Positions 38,266 to 47,249 are shown, counted from the first letter of the stretch. The stretch: DNA of 64,000 nt from an uncultured Cellvibrionales bacterium (GCA_913063225.1 CAJXYP010000002.1:85756-149755); one strand, 5' to 3'. Numbers and translations: made by a program. Notes: a model not told the origin generated them from the letters alone.

Positions 38266-38940
38266 ATGCAGGTGGGACTCCAGCTTACTCGAGCATTTTT
38301 TTGCTTTGCACTGCTAGCGCCCTGCAATCTGCTTTTCGCGCAGAGCTCAAACGTACCCGCTGGCTTTGAAGCCTTTTTACAAGAACAGACTACCTTTGTA
38401 GATGTAGATTTCGATGGACGCTATGTCTACTCGAGATTGGCCACATTTGATCAAAGCACTATTACCTTTAACGACCCGTCAGCGCTTCTCAAATCTATCC
38501 CAGGGTTAACCAACACAGAAGAATTATTGCGGGAAATTAGTCGCCCAATGATGAACAACCAGCAATTCAAGTGCGTTGTTGAGTTCCAGTCAAATTGCGG
38601 CAGCATAGCAACCGATTCCATCGATCTAATATTTGACCCTGCTAATTACCACGCCACATTTTTTGTGGCTCCGAAATACCTATCACTGCAACTGCAGCAA
38701 GTGTCAAAATTTCTGCCTCCGTCGAGTGGAGGAATATCTCTATTGCAAACACTGAACATTGCTGCGACAGGAAATGACCGCAATGATGAAATCCAACAAA
38801 ACATTAACGGCAGGACTCTTTTAGGCTTTGGCGGAAGTAATCTGCACCTCACATCTAACTATTCAGAAGAACGTGGCTACGAGGTTGATGATTTAACCTG
38901 GCAGCGGGATGCGAACGGCAAACGCTACATTATCAAATAA
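38266..38940 (+). pseudogene. Truncated N-terminal part of an alternate-type (CS1/TcfC) fimbrial usher
   Basis: 224 codons with a signal peptide (cleavage after FCFALLAPCNLLFA) followed by the N-terminal region of TcfC/CfaC-type outer-membrane ushers: VPAGFEAFLQEQTTFVDVDF, then GRYVYSRLATFDQSTITFND and a Pro-Gly-Leu segment. Full ushers have 750-900 residues; this ends at YEVDDLTWQRDANGKRYIIK. The beta-barrel is therefore missing. Homology seems to stop at about KRY (38930), and within 20 bp the sequence becomes the tail of an EAL gene in another frame. A truncated secreted protein could still be made, but usher function is impossible. Confidence 0.72.
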
Positions 38941-38948
38941 GAGAAAGA

Positions 38949-39077
38949 AAGCGTTTAAGCATCGTACCCATGGTGGAAAGCACGCAAATACTGCCAAGCC
39001 TTTGGAAGTCCAACGTTGCCTATATTCAAGGTTATTATGTGCGCCAGCCGACAGATAAGATGGACTTCGGCTTCTAA
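38949..39077 (+). pseudogene. C-terminal remnant of an EAL-domain gene (FimX-like)
   Basis: About 42 codons with no start, ending at TAA 39075-39077. The translation SIVPMVESTQILPSLWKSNV then AYIQGYYVRQPTDKMDFGF matches the end of EAL cyclic-di-GMP phosphodiesterase domains (typical pattern IVPFVEN...LWxxGVxYIQGxYxQxP...MxYDF). The next genes are serB (convergent) and ahpA; in Pseudomonas aeruginosa fimX, an EAL protein for type IV pilus control, sits beside serB, as I recall. So this is probably the 3' scrap of a fimX-like gene. Its frame differs from the usher fragment. Confidence 0.72.
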
Positions 39078-39105
39078 GAAACCGTATCCAGCCTAGATCG
39101 ACGAT

Positions 39106-40359
39106 CTAACGCGCTTTTGGGCTATCCGCATCGCTATACCCCATCAAGTAAAGAATCGCATCTAAGCCTAACCTAGACAGTGAATGCGACGCAGTCTCTC
39201 GGACTAACGGCTTGGCATGAAAGGCAATTCCCAATCCGGCCTTTCCAAGCATCGGAAGATCATTGGCGCCGTCTCCCACCGCAATAACCTGATCTAGTAC
39301 CAATGATTCTTTGGCGGCGATTTCGCCCAACAAACGAGCCTTACATTCGCCATTTACAATTTCTCCGAGCACTCTACCGGTTAGCTTACCCTCGATAATT
39401 TCCAGAGTATTGGCGTGTAGATAATCCATATTTAGACGCTTCTTCAACTCCTCTCCAAAGTAAGTAAAGCCACCGGAGAGAATGGCAGTTTTCATACCGA
39501 GCTGATTCAAGCGCTGCATAAGTCGCTCTGCGCCCTCATTGAGTTCTAGCCTATTCGAAACTTTTTGCAAGGCGGACTCAGGTAACCCGGCAAGCAAGGA
39601 AACACGTTTCCGTAAGCTTTCGTCAAAATCGATTTCTCCTCGCATAGCCTGCTCGGTTACTTGACTAACTTCTTCTCCAACGCCGGCCTCAACGGCCAAC
39701 TCGTCTATAACCTCTTGCTTAATTAGTGTCGAATCCATATCAAAAACCACTAGACGCCGGTTTCGGCGATAGAGGTCATCCCGTTGATAGGCCAAATCCA
39801 CATCCAGATGGGTAGCCAGCTCCATCAATTTTTGTTGGAACTCTGATTCTGATTCGTCCCCGATGCCGCCACGCACAAGTATTTCTACACAAGCCTGCGC
39901 GCCCTTGTCTAAATTCTCTAGGGGTATCCGACCAGTCAAACGAGTAATGTGATAAATATCCAGCTTCTGACTTGCCAGCATTGAGGTGACTTGAGCCAGT
40001 ACCTCTGCTCGAATTTCTCTGGCTAAGAGCGTTAATACATGTTTTTTCTGGCCGTGTTGCCCGACCCACTTTTGGTAGTCGTCAATAGGAATACTTTGAG
40101 AGCGAACGTCTAAACTACGTTCTTTGAACTCTTGTCTGCAATCCTCCTCAATGATTTGTATATCTGCCTTAACATTCGAGCTGTCATCCAAGCCGATAAG
40201 AACGCCCAAAGACAGAGAGTCATGTATCACTGACTGACCGATGTCCAATACTCTGGCACAATGCCGCGACAGGATATTGGCCAGTGCAGAGCTTATTCCG
40301 TTGCGGTTAACTCCGGTTACAGAAAGCAGATATATTCGGATCACGATGCGTAATTCCAA
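39106..40359 (-). CDS. serB: Phosphoserine phosphatase SerB
   Basis: Last step of serine synthesis, O-phosphoserine to serine, 417 aa. Two N-terminal ACT-like domains (about 1-180) are followed by a HAD phosphatase with nucleophile motif VVFDMDSTLIKQEVIDELA, motif II ILSGGFTYF and motif IV IAVGDGANDLPML. The start is a TTG at 40359; an in-frame GTG at 40344 would give MIRIYLLSVTG and fits the ACT domain equally well. Divergent from ahpA. Confidence 0.94.
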   Translation of the reverse strand: MELRIVIRIYLLSVTGVNRNGISSALANILSRHCARVLDIGQSVIHDSLSLGVLIGLDDSSNVKADIQIIEEDCRQEFKERSLDVRSQSIPIDDYQKWVGQHGQKKHVLTLLAREIRAEVLAQVTSMLASQKLDIYHITRLTGRIPLENLDKGAQACVEILVRGGIGDESESEFQQKLMELATHLDVDLAYQRDDLYRRNRRLVVFDMDSTLIKQEVIDELAVEAGVGEEVSQVTEQAMRGEIDFDESLRKRVSLLAGLPESALQKVSNRLELNEGAERLMQRLNQLGMKTAILSGGFTYFGEELKKRLNMDYLHANTLEIIEGKLTGRVLGEIVNGECKARLLGEIAAKESLVLDQVIAVGDGANDLPMLGKAGLGIAFHAKPLVRETASHSLSRLGLDAILYLMGYSDADSPKAR

Positions 40360-40438
40360 TTAAAGCAGTTTGCAATTATATATCGACCGAGGCCTGTACC
40401 GGGCAAATCAGGTTAAAACTAGTCATTTTTTCAGATAG

Positions 40439-41581
40439 ATGAAGCCGAGGCTTAGATTGAAGCTGTTTATACAAGATGAGAAAAACCTCCAAGTACTGCT
40501 GTCATCAGCCTTGGTATTTGCCGTCTGCTTTGTATGCCTGAATTTGCTAAATCAACATGATCTGAATCAGACCCAAGACTCGAAACTACTGCCGATGGTG
40601 CTGAATGCCGCCGAGCCCTATCTCATCACCGGAAATGTTGAGCGATTGAAGCCGGAGTTAGAACAGCTAATTTCCGGATCAAGCCTCGAACGTATCGATG
40701 TCCATGGAGCTGACTCCATCTTGTTAGCCTCTGCTAGAAACCTGAACCTCGCTCGACCGGCAGTTAGCGAACTTCGAGAGTTCTCCGCGGCCATCGTACT
40801 GGACGACGCGCTTGCTGCAACCGTTGTCATTCAAGACTATCAAGCAATCGCTACTCAAAGCTTCTGGCCCAATATGCTGATTAGTTTTGCTTGCGCATTA
40901 GCTGCGGCAACTGCGGGACTCCTTTTAAATAGCCTCTCCAACACTCCCACTAAAACCTACGCTGAAAATAGCCTCGAGAAAACAGAAGATAGGCCTAACT
41001 CAGCCACTGAAAATACCGAATCAGACATCTCTCTGCCAATCAATACCGACCCCCAGGGTCACCAACGTATGGTGTTAATGATTCGCTTAAGCGATATTAA
41101 AGATCAGTTATTGCGAGCTGACGATATTGATAACTATATGACTCGCGTGTGGCGAATAACCGAACAAATGGCAGGAACTTACGGTATTAGCTGTATAGGG
41201 GTGCAATCGGGGACTCTGGTATTCACCGCTTCTGCTACCAATACTTCTGTGGCCCTGCGCCATTGCATAATGTTTGGGTGGAACCTGACCCGCCAGGAAG
41301 GCAACAACCTCGCCAACCCATCTAGCCTTATTGCCCCTGTAGATTTTATGGGGGAAAACCCCTGTAACGCCTTAGCTTTAGCCACAAACGAAGAACTACT
41401 GCGCTTGCAGGGCCGACTCATACTCCTTAAGGATGGAGAATTCTGTCTTTGCAATGAGCTGAAAACTTGCCTACCGAAATCCGTCGACGCTATCCCTTCG
41501 GAGAATAGTAATATGCGCGTTCTTTCGATCGAAACTCGCATGCTAGATCTTTGGAAACAACAAATCCAGATCCAGCACTAG
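40439..41581 (+). CDS. ahpA: AhpA/YtjB (SMP_2) family membrane protein
   Basis: Protein of 380 aa with a transmembrane helix at about 20-38 and another at about 140-160, enclosing a periplasmic segment (AEPYLITGNVERLKPELEQL). The C-terminal cytoplasmic part is a weakly conserved domain. It is divergently paired with serB, the same arrangement as ytjB-serB in E. coli, and the N-terminal layout matches the SMP_2 family. Role poorly known (hemolysin/virulence-linked in Pseudomonas). It ends before a strong terminator. Confidence 0.7.
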   Translation: MKPRLRLKLFIQDEKNLQVLLSSALVFAVCFVCLNLLNQHDLNQTQDSKLLPMVLNAAEPYLITGNVERLKPELEQLISGSSLERIDVHGADSILLASARNLNLARPAVSELREFSAAIVLDDALAATVVIQDYQAIATQSFWPNMLISFACALAAATAGLLLNSLSNTPTKTYAENSLEKTEDRPNSATENTESDISLPINTDPQGHQRMVLMIRLSDIKDQLLRADDIDNYMTRVWRITEQMAGTYGISCIGVQSGTLVFTASATNTSVALRHCIMFGWNLTRQEGNNLANPSSLIAPVDFMGENPCNALALATNEELLRLQGRLILLKDGEFCLCNELKTCLPKSVDAIPSENSNMRVLSIETRMLDLWKQQIQIQH

Positions 41582-41606
41582 TTCTAGCCCTATAGTACGC
41601 AGACAC

Positions 41607-41640
41607 AAAAAAAGCGCCGGGGAAAACCACGGCGCTTTTG
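41607..41640. terminator. Bidirectional intrinsic terminator
   Basis: AAAAGCGCCG (41610-41619) pairs perfectly with CGGCGCTTTT (41630-41639) around a short loop. It lies between convergent ahpA and glnK. Confidence 0.92.
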
Positions 41641-41656
41641 TCTTGGCTCGAACTAT

Positions 41657-42091
<435 letters not shown>

Positions 42092-42097
42092 CTAGGC

Positions 42098-43321
42098 CTA
42101 AGTTCCAGATGAAAACTCTGGGTAAGCTTCGATACCACATTCACTGATATCAACACCTTCGTACTCTTCTTCCTCAGTAACTCGAATGCCCATAGTGGCT
42201 TTCAGAGCTAACCAAACAACACTTGAAGCGCCAAAGACCCAAACAAAGATAGTTACCGCACCAATAAGTTGTCCAGAGAAAGTAGATGCATCGTTAGTGA
42301 TAGGCACAAGCATCAGGCCAAGAAAGCCTACAACACCGTGAACCGAGATAGCACCAACAGGATCATCAAGCTTCAATTTATCCAAAGCGAGAATACTGAA
42401 GACTACAAGCACACCACCTAATACACCCCAAACAGTGGCGATAAGTGCGGTGGGCGTTGAAGGCTCAGCCGTGATAGCTACCAAACCAGCTAGTGCGCCG
42501 TTAAGGGCCATAGTCAGATCAGCTTTACCGAACAATATACGAGCGGTAATAAGTGCAGCAACAAGACCACCTGCGGCAGCAGCGTTAGTATTCATAAATA
42601 CAACCGCTACAGCATTTGCGCTTTCAACACTGGCAGTCGCTAGAACCGAACCACCGTTAAAGCCAAACCAACCTAACCAAAGGATAAACATACCCAAGGT
42701 AGCTAAAGGCATGTTTGCGCCTGGGATAGCGTTTACAGAACCATCCGCGTTGTATTTGCCCTTGCGAGCGCCAAGGAAGATCACACCAGCTAGGGCTGCA
42801 GAAGCACCTGCCATATGAACAATACCGGAGCCAGCAAAATCGCTAAAGCCGAGATCACCTAGGGTATATAGACCAAATACGGCGTTGCCGCCCCAAGTCC
42901 AAGAACCTTCCATTGGGTAGATGAAACCAGTCATGACTACCGCAAAAATCAAGAAAGCCCAAAGCTTCATGCGCTCAGCAACCGCGCCCGAAACAATAGA
43001 CATAGCTGTGGCAACAAATACTACTTGGAAGAAGAAATCAGCCGATGGCGCATATGTCCAATCGTCAGCAACTCCGTCACCAGTAATACCGCTTAGGAAA
43101 AGGTCTCCGCCATACATAATCATGTAACCGCAAACCATGTACATTACACATGAGATTGCATATAGAGCGACGTTTTTAGTAAGAATTTCTGTAGTGTTCT
43201 TGGAACGAACCAAGCCAGCTTCCAACATGGCAAAACCAGCAGCCATCCACATAACAAGGGCACCACATACCAAGAAATAGAAGGTATCTAGTGCATAAGC
43301 GAGTTCAATTGCAGCATCCAT
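42098..43321 (-). CDS. amtB: Ammonium transporter AmtB
   Basis: Trimeric ammonium channel of the inner membrane, 407 aa with eleven hydrophobic segments. Family signatures are visible: FAMLEAGLVRSKNTTEILTK, DFAGSGIVHMAGASAALAGV (with the first pore His), and SVHGVVGFLGLMLVPI (second pore His). The C-terminal tail carries the GlnK contact region. It starts 12 bp after glnK copy 2 and is probably under the sigma-54 promoter at 44457-44472. Confidence 0.96.
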   Translation of the reverse strand: MDAAIELAYALDTFYFLVCGALVMWMAAGFAMLEAGLVRSKNTTEILTKNVALYAISCVMYMVCGYMIMYGGDLFLSGITGDGVADDWTYAPSADFFFQVVFVATAMSIVSGAVAERMKLWAFLIFAVVMTGFIYPMEGSWTWGGNAVFGLYTLGDLGFSDFAGSGIVHMAGASAALAGVIFLGARKGKYNADGSVNAIPGANMPLATLGMFILWLGWFGFNGGSVLATASVESANAVAVVFMNTNAAAAGGLVAALITARILFGKADLTMALNGALAGLVAITAEPSTPTALIATVWGVLGGVLVVFSILALDKLKLDDPVGAISVHGVVGFLGLMLVPITNDASTFSGQLIGAVTIFVWVFGASSVVWLALKATMGIRVTEEEEYEGVDISECGIEAYPEFSSGT

Positions 43322-43333
43322 TATTATCTCCAG

Positions 43334-43687
<354 letters not shown>

Positions 43688-43702
43688 TTAGCGGGATGAG
43701 TT

Positions 43703-43740
43703 GGAGGGTTTGGCAAACAACTAGGTATGCCTCACCCTCC
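43703..43740 (-). other. Hairpin in the torF-glnK intergenic region
   Basis: GGAGGGT (43703-43709) and ACCCTCC (43734-43740) form a 7-bp stem between the torF stop and the glnK start. No T-run follows on the minus strand, so it is more likely an mRNA-stabilising or partial attenuating structure than a full terminator. Confidence 0.5.
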
Positions 43741-43755
43741 GAATCTCGGCGGGTA

Positions 43756-44397
43756 TTACATATCTAATGGAATTGAGTAGCTCACAACAAATTGAGTTTC
43801 TTCGGTATAGACCGCATCATCAAAACCTTGTGAAATTGTGAAAGCGAGGTCACCCATAGAATAGGTCGCATCCAAATGAGCGCCATCATCTGACCACATA
43901 CCATAGGTAATGTTGAAATCAGAAAAATCGTAGCCTAAAGCAATATAAGTATCGTTGTAGTCAGCGTCTTGATTGTTATATGCAGTGATACCAAATGCGG
44001 CATAGCTTAGGCCGGCGTAGATTTCTTCGAAGTCACACAAAGAAGGATCAACTCCCAATAGAGGATCGAGGTTGCCAGTTGAATTACAGCTAGGGTAGTT
44101 ATAGCTTACATAACCGATGTCGTAGCCAATGTCCCCAACTTCTCCAGCATAACCAACATATAAGTCATACTCAGTTCCGTAGGTGTCATCACCAGATGAA
44201 CCCCAGATTCCGGCATAAATGCCTACCTCGCTAGAGTAGTCAAGTGATCCAGATACCACTGCTGAGCCCGCGCTAAGATCAGAACCACGCCATAAGTAGC
44301 TGCTAGCAATTGCTGCGCCGCCAGAAACTTCGGCTTGAGCCGCAGCACCAGTAGTTAAAAGCGCTGCCGCTATCAAAGTTTTGTTGAACATTTTCAT
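43756..44397 (-). CDS. torF: TorF-family putative outer-membrane porin
   Basis: Outer-membrane beta-barrel protein of the TIGR02001/Gcw_chp family, 213 aa. The signal peptide MKMFNKTLIAAALLTTGAAA is followed by EVSGGAAIASSYLWRGSDLS, the family's characteristic start (xxSxYxxRGxxxS). The rest alternates short beta-strands rich in Tyr and Gly and ends in an aromatic/hydrophobic strand. It lies upstream of glnK-amtB-glnK, an association common in marine gammaproteobacteria, and directly behind the sigma-54/NtrC region. A role in uptake of nitrogen compounds is inference. Confidence 0.82.
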   Translation of the reverse strand: MKMFNKTLIAAALLTTGAAAQAEVSGGAAIASSYLWRGSDLSAGSAVVSGSLDYSSEVGIYAGIWGSSGDDTYGTEYDLYVGYAGEVGDIGYDIGYVSYNYPSCNSTGNLDPLLGVDPSLCDFEEIYAGLSYAAFGITAYNNQDADYNDTYIALGYDFSDFNITYGMWSDDGAHLDATYSMGDLAFTISQGFDDAVYTEETQFVVSYSIPLDM

Positions 44398-44456
44398 GAA
44401 TTTCTCCTGAGTTTTAAATAAATGAGACTATTTATATCGTCTTCGGTTACTAACAA

Positions 44457-44472
44457 AGCAGATGTCGTGCCA
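44457..44472 (-). promoter_or_regulatory. Sigma-54 promoter for torF-glnK-amtB
   Basis: On the minus strand the sequence TGGCACGACATCTGCT has GG and GC separated by exactly 10 bases, matching the -24/-12 consensus (TGGCACG-N4-TTGCA) with one change in the -12 core. The predicted start site is near 44446, about 49 nt ahead of torF. Confidence 0.85.
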
Positions 44473-44559
44473 ATTTATCTATATTTCTTATATTTCATAT
44501 AGATATGAAATATTCATACGTCTTATTAGTTTTAATAGGGCGCTTTTCGATCGCTTATC

Positions 44560-44574
44560 GCACCATCTAAGTGC
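44560..44574. promoter_or_regulatory. NtrC-type binding site 1
   Basis: GCACCATCTAAGTGC, the GCAC-N7-GTGC dyad of NtrC sites. It is centred about 121 bp upstream of the predicted sigma-54 start, a normal enhancer distance. Confidence 0.75.
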
Positions 44575-44576
44575 AC

Positions 44577-44591
44577 GCACCAAATATGTGC
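44577..44591. promoter_or_regulatory. NtrC-type binding site 2
   Basis: GCACCAAATATGTGC, again GCAC-N7-GTGC, with an A/T centre closer to the NtrC consensus than site 1. It is 17 bp from site 1 centre-to-centre, allowing cooperative binding, and is centred about 138 bp upstream of the predicted start. Confidence 0.8.
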
Positions 44592-44721
44592 ACTTTTCTG
44601 GAGCTAGTAGGTAGGATCGGTATACAAGCGCCAAAAAATGAGCGCTGATGGAACATCCAACCCCCATAAATCAGGCTATACTTCGGCGTAAATCTGCCAT
44701 CAACTTTATGCCGACAAACCA

Positions 44722-44949
44722 ATGACAAAAGAATTCAAGTTAGACGATCTGCTGAAAGACCTTCCCCACCTAGCAGAATCCGCAAATGAAGAAATACGTA
44801 ACATTATTAAGGCCGCACTTGGACGAGTCATTCAGGATATGGATCTGGTATATCAAGAAGAAATTGATACCCTAAAACAAATGCTCTCCCGCACAGAAAC
44901 AAGGGTTACCGAACTCGAAAACAGCCTAGAAGAATTAGAAAGCAGCTAG
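44722..44949 (+). CDS. ubiK: Ubiquinone biosynthesis accessory factor UbiK (YqiC/BMFP)
   Basis: Small protein of 75 aa: an amphipathic N-terminal region ([19 protein letters not shown]-like) and a C-terminal coiled coil ([20 protein letters not shown]), the BMFP layout. It assists the cytoplasmic ubiquinone synthesis complex. It lies between the nitrogen cluster and comM, the same order as in Pseudomonas as I recall. Confidence 0.85.
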   Translation: MTKEFKLDDLLKDLPHLAESANEEIRNIIKAALGRVIQDMDLVYQEEIDTLKQMLSRTETRVTELENSLEELESS

Positions 44950-44986
44950 ACTCAAAACAACACTCAGCACTTATGGAAAGGAATCC

Positions 44987-46030
44987 ATGCCAACCGCAAA
45001 TATACGAAGCTACACCATAGAAGGTGTCGCGGCTCGAGCCGTCGATATCGAAGTACATATATCCGCAGGCTTGCCCGCCTTCACTATAGTAGGCATGCCG
45101 GAAACTGCGGTTCGCGAAAGTCGCGAACGTGTGCGCTCGGCAATACTCAATTCAAATTTTGAATTCCCCTGCCGTCGCATTACCGTCAATCTAGCTCCAG
45201 CGGACTTGCCTAAACAAGGCGGAGGGTTCGATTTACCCATCGCCCTCGGCGTACTAATCGCCACCGAACAACTGCCACCAAATACCACAGAGCAAAGCTT
45301 TTGCGGAGAGCTCTCTCTTATGGGAAGGCTGCGCTCTGTAAAGGGCTTACTTCCCATTGCTTTGGCCAGTAGCCTCGATAAATTATCTCTTATATGCCCG
45401 GCAGAGAATTTGATGGATTTGCAGCTATTGCATAAGTCCGTCATATACCCAGCGGCGACTCTGTTGGACGTGTGTAGTCATATAAAGGAACTGGAAAAAA
45501 TACCAAGCCTACAGAGTGATCATTTTCGGCAAACTATCAAACAAAACGCCTCAACGACCATGCTTGATCTTTCGGATGTCTGCGGGCAGGCCATACCAAA
45601 AAGAGCGTTGGAAATTGCGGCTGCTGGTGGCCATAACATTCTCTTTAAGGGTCCTCCCGGTGCCGGCAAGTCTATGCTGGCAAAACGAATACTGGGCATC
45701 TTGCCCGAATTAACCGAGCAAGCAGCTATCGAGTCTGCTGTGGTCTATTCGATTTCCGGGAAAACTCGAGGGAACCTTTTTGTGCCTCCGGTGCGCGCAC
45801 CTCACCACACAGCTTCTTCGGCTTCCTTGGTCGGCGGTGGTTCACCCCCAAGCCCGGGTGAAGTATCCCTCGCCCACAGGGGGATACTGTTTTTAGACGA
45901 ACTACCGGAATTCGCGCCCAAGGTATTGGAAGCGCTCAGGGAACCACTCGAAAATGGTGAAATAGTTATATCGCGAGCGGCACAGCAGAACGAGTTTCCG
46001 GCAATCTTCCAGCAATATGCTTACTTATGA
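44987..46030 (+). pseudogene. comM: comM (YifB) 5' part, interrupted
   Basis: N-terminal two thirds of the Mg-chelatase-like AAA helicase ComM, which drives branch migration of incoming DNA in natural transformation. Native sequence runs to about codon 342: the Lon-like N-domain ([20 protein letters not shown]), Walker [16 protein letters not shown] and Walker [10 protein letters not shown]. It then breaks after FPAIFQ and runs into foreign sequence, stopping at 46030 with QYAYL. The rest of the gene continues at 47250. The left junction is the first copy of a 7-bp duplication (46007-46013). Confidence 0.93.
46007..46013. repeat. Left copy of 7-bp direct repeat flanking the comM insert
   Basis: TTCCAGC, identical to 47250-47256. 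Keeping one copy and removing everything between joins GCA ATC TTC CAG to CTA GTA GCG, restoring comM in frame. Confidence 0.85.
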
Positions 46031-46176
46031 TGAATAACATTCAGACCCATCTATATTTCAAAATCATAGGGATAATGCGGATTTACACGTAGGTAAGTGG
46101 TTCAGCACCTATGCCAGTTATCCAGAATAGTCGGGGTAGACTCGAGGATTTAAAACCCCCGTGTCTACTCTTAACG

Positions 46177-46638
46177 CTAGTGCAGATTCTTGTGCATTAC
46201 GTTGACCGGTACCCCGTTGTAGTCACAGCTCTCTAGCAATTGCCAACCCAGTTTTAAGTAAAGCGTTGTAGCTTTCTCGGTACACAAATACAGCTTACTA
46301 ATTCCGGATCGTCTAGCTTCTTCTTCCACTCTTTTAATAAGCTCAGATGCTATACCTTTCTCTCTATGCTCTTCCTTGACAAACACCCCAGCGAGCCATG
46401 GTGAAAGATCTTTTCTAGTGCTCATATCTTCAGATACAAGAAACGCTGAACCAAGTAAAACGTCATTATCGAGAGCTAAAAACCCTTGGGGAATACCGTC
46501 CGTATTAAGCAAAGCTCGTATCTTATTTCCACGCTCTATTTCAGACGTTTTCGGAGAAAAGTGCTTCCATTCCTCGTGATGCAACCGCGCAAGTTCAGGA
46601 ATGTGATTTTGGGAGGTATTGAGATCAGTAATATGCAT
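46177..46638 (-). CDS. GNAT N-acetyltransferase (insert gene 2)
   Basis: Acetyl-CoA-dependent acetyltransferase, 153 aa. The acetyl-CoA loop is visible in AGVFVKEEHREKGIASELIK (motif A, R/Q-x-x-G-x-A/G) followed by LYLCTEKATTLYLKLGWQLL (motif B, with the Tyr). The C-terminal beta-strand ends HKNLH. Substrate unknown. It lies 63 bp downstream of the other GNAT gene and both lie inside the comM insert, so they probably share a message. It does not resemble a named resistance enzyme closely enough to say more. Confidence 0.83.
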   Translation of the reverse strand: MHITDLNTSQNHIPELARLHHEEWKHFSPKTSEIERGNKIRALLNTDGIPQGFLALDNDVLLGSAFLVSEDMSTRKDLSPWLAGVFVKEEHREKGIASELIKRVEEEARRSGISKLYLCTEKATTLYLKLGWQLLESCDYNGVPVNVMHKNLH

Positions 46639-46701
46639 CTGCTTAATAATCCTCGCGTGGGTGGTTCGACTTAAAAAATTAAAGGGGGCAGAGGCTTTTT
46701 T

Positions 46702-47163
46702 CTAATCATCCTTCAGCAATTTCGAGAATAAAATACTTGGAGGAGGTTCTCCTCCGTCTACATCCGTGCCAGTAATCTGGAAGCCTTCCTGAATGTTTAA
46801 AATCAGCATCTCCGGAAACGAATTGCGGGAATTAGTTAAAATCTTTTCGTAGCCCTGTTCTTTGCACCATTGATGCTGTCTCCGTAGCAATTCCCGTGCA
46901 ATACCCTGCCTTCGGTATTCTGGTCGGACACAGCCCAACCAGCTAAAAAATGTACCTTGCCATCGTTCATATCCAAGCTTGAAGCCCACAACGTCGTCGG
47001 CGTTTTTAGCAAGCACCACCATAGGTTTGAATTTGGAGAGCACGCGCTCAGGAAAGTTCGGTTCTGGATATTGTTCACCAAAGGTCTCAGAAACAAGGCG
47101 AGCCATCTCCTCTATTGCTGAATCGGGAATATCCTTATTGTGAATTGCGAATGCGAATTCCAT
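46702..47163 (-). CDS. GNAT N-acetyltransferase (insert gene 1)
   Basis: Second acetyltransferase, also 153 aa but different in sequence. Motif A is WLGCVRPEYRRQGIARELLR, then a helix HQWCKEQGYEKILTNSRNSF and a C-terminal strand with MLILNIQEGFQITGTD. It lies first on the minus strand of the insert. The 40 bp upstream are short before the decamer repeats and the comM junction, so its promoter must lie in or beyond those repeats. Substrate unknown. Confidence 0.83.
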   Translation of the reverse strand: MEFAFAIHNKDIPDSAIEEMARLVSETFGEQYPEPNFPERVLSKFKPMVVLAKNADDVVGFKLGYERWQGTFFSWLGCVRPEYRRQGIARELLRRQHQWCKEQGYEKILTNSRNSFPEMLILNIQEGFQITGTDVDGGEPPPSILFSKLLKDD

Positions 47164-47190
47164 CTAATATTTATTTCTTATCTGTCCACG

Positions 47191-47220
47191 CATGAGAATA
47201 CATGAGAATGCATGAGAAGC
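47191..47220. repeat. Three tandem decamers at the right end of the comM insert
   Basis: CATGAGAATA, CATGAGAATG and CATGAGAAGC in a row (period 10, 8-9 of 10 bases shared). They lie 29-58 bp inside the right junction and 27 bp upstream of the insert's first gene. They could be recombinase or regulator binding sites, or simple slippage. Confidence 0.85.
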
Positions 47221-47249
47221 TATACCGAGACAGAAGCCCTCCTCCTCTG

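Larger units (their letters stand above)
46014..47249. mobile_element. 1236-bp insert in comM with two acetyltransferase genes
   Basis: Foreign segment between the two comM pieces, bounded by the 7-bp repeat TTCCAGC. It carries two GNAT genes, both on the minus strand (opposite to comM), and about 160 bp at its left end with imperfect palindromes (TAGGT/ACCTA near 46090-46114; GTAGAC/GTCTAC near 46135-46168). The right end has three decamer repeats. There is no transposase or recombinase, and the outer ends do not form terminal inverted repeats. It is therefore either a passive passenger, a deletion remnant of a larger island, or a cassette moved in trans. The comM gene is a known island target in Acinetobacter. 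Confidence 0.8.

Noticed and set aside
46650-46670. GGTTCGACTT as a tRNA T-arm or attachment site
   Set aside because: Only a short loop-like match; no acceptor stem or the rest of a tRNA can be folded around it.
46014-47249. comM insert as an integron cassette array
   Set aside because: GNAT genes and palindromes suggest it, but no GTTRRRY/RYYYAAC core sites were found at the junctions or between the genes, and no integrase is present.
46014-47249. comM insert as a Tn7-like or Tn6022-like transposon
   Set aside because: No transposase genes, no terminal inverted repeats by eye, and the duplication appears to be 7 bp rather than 5 bp.
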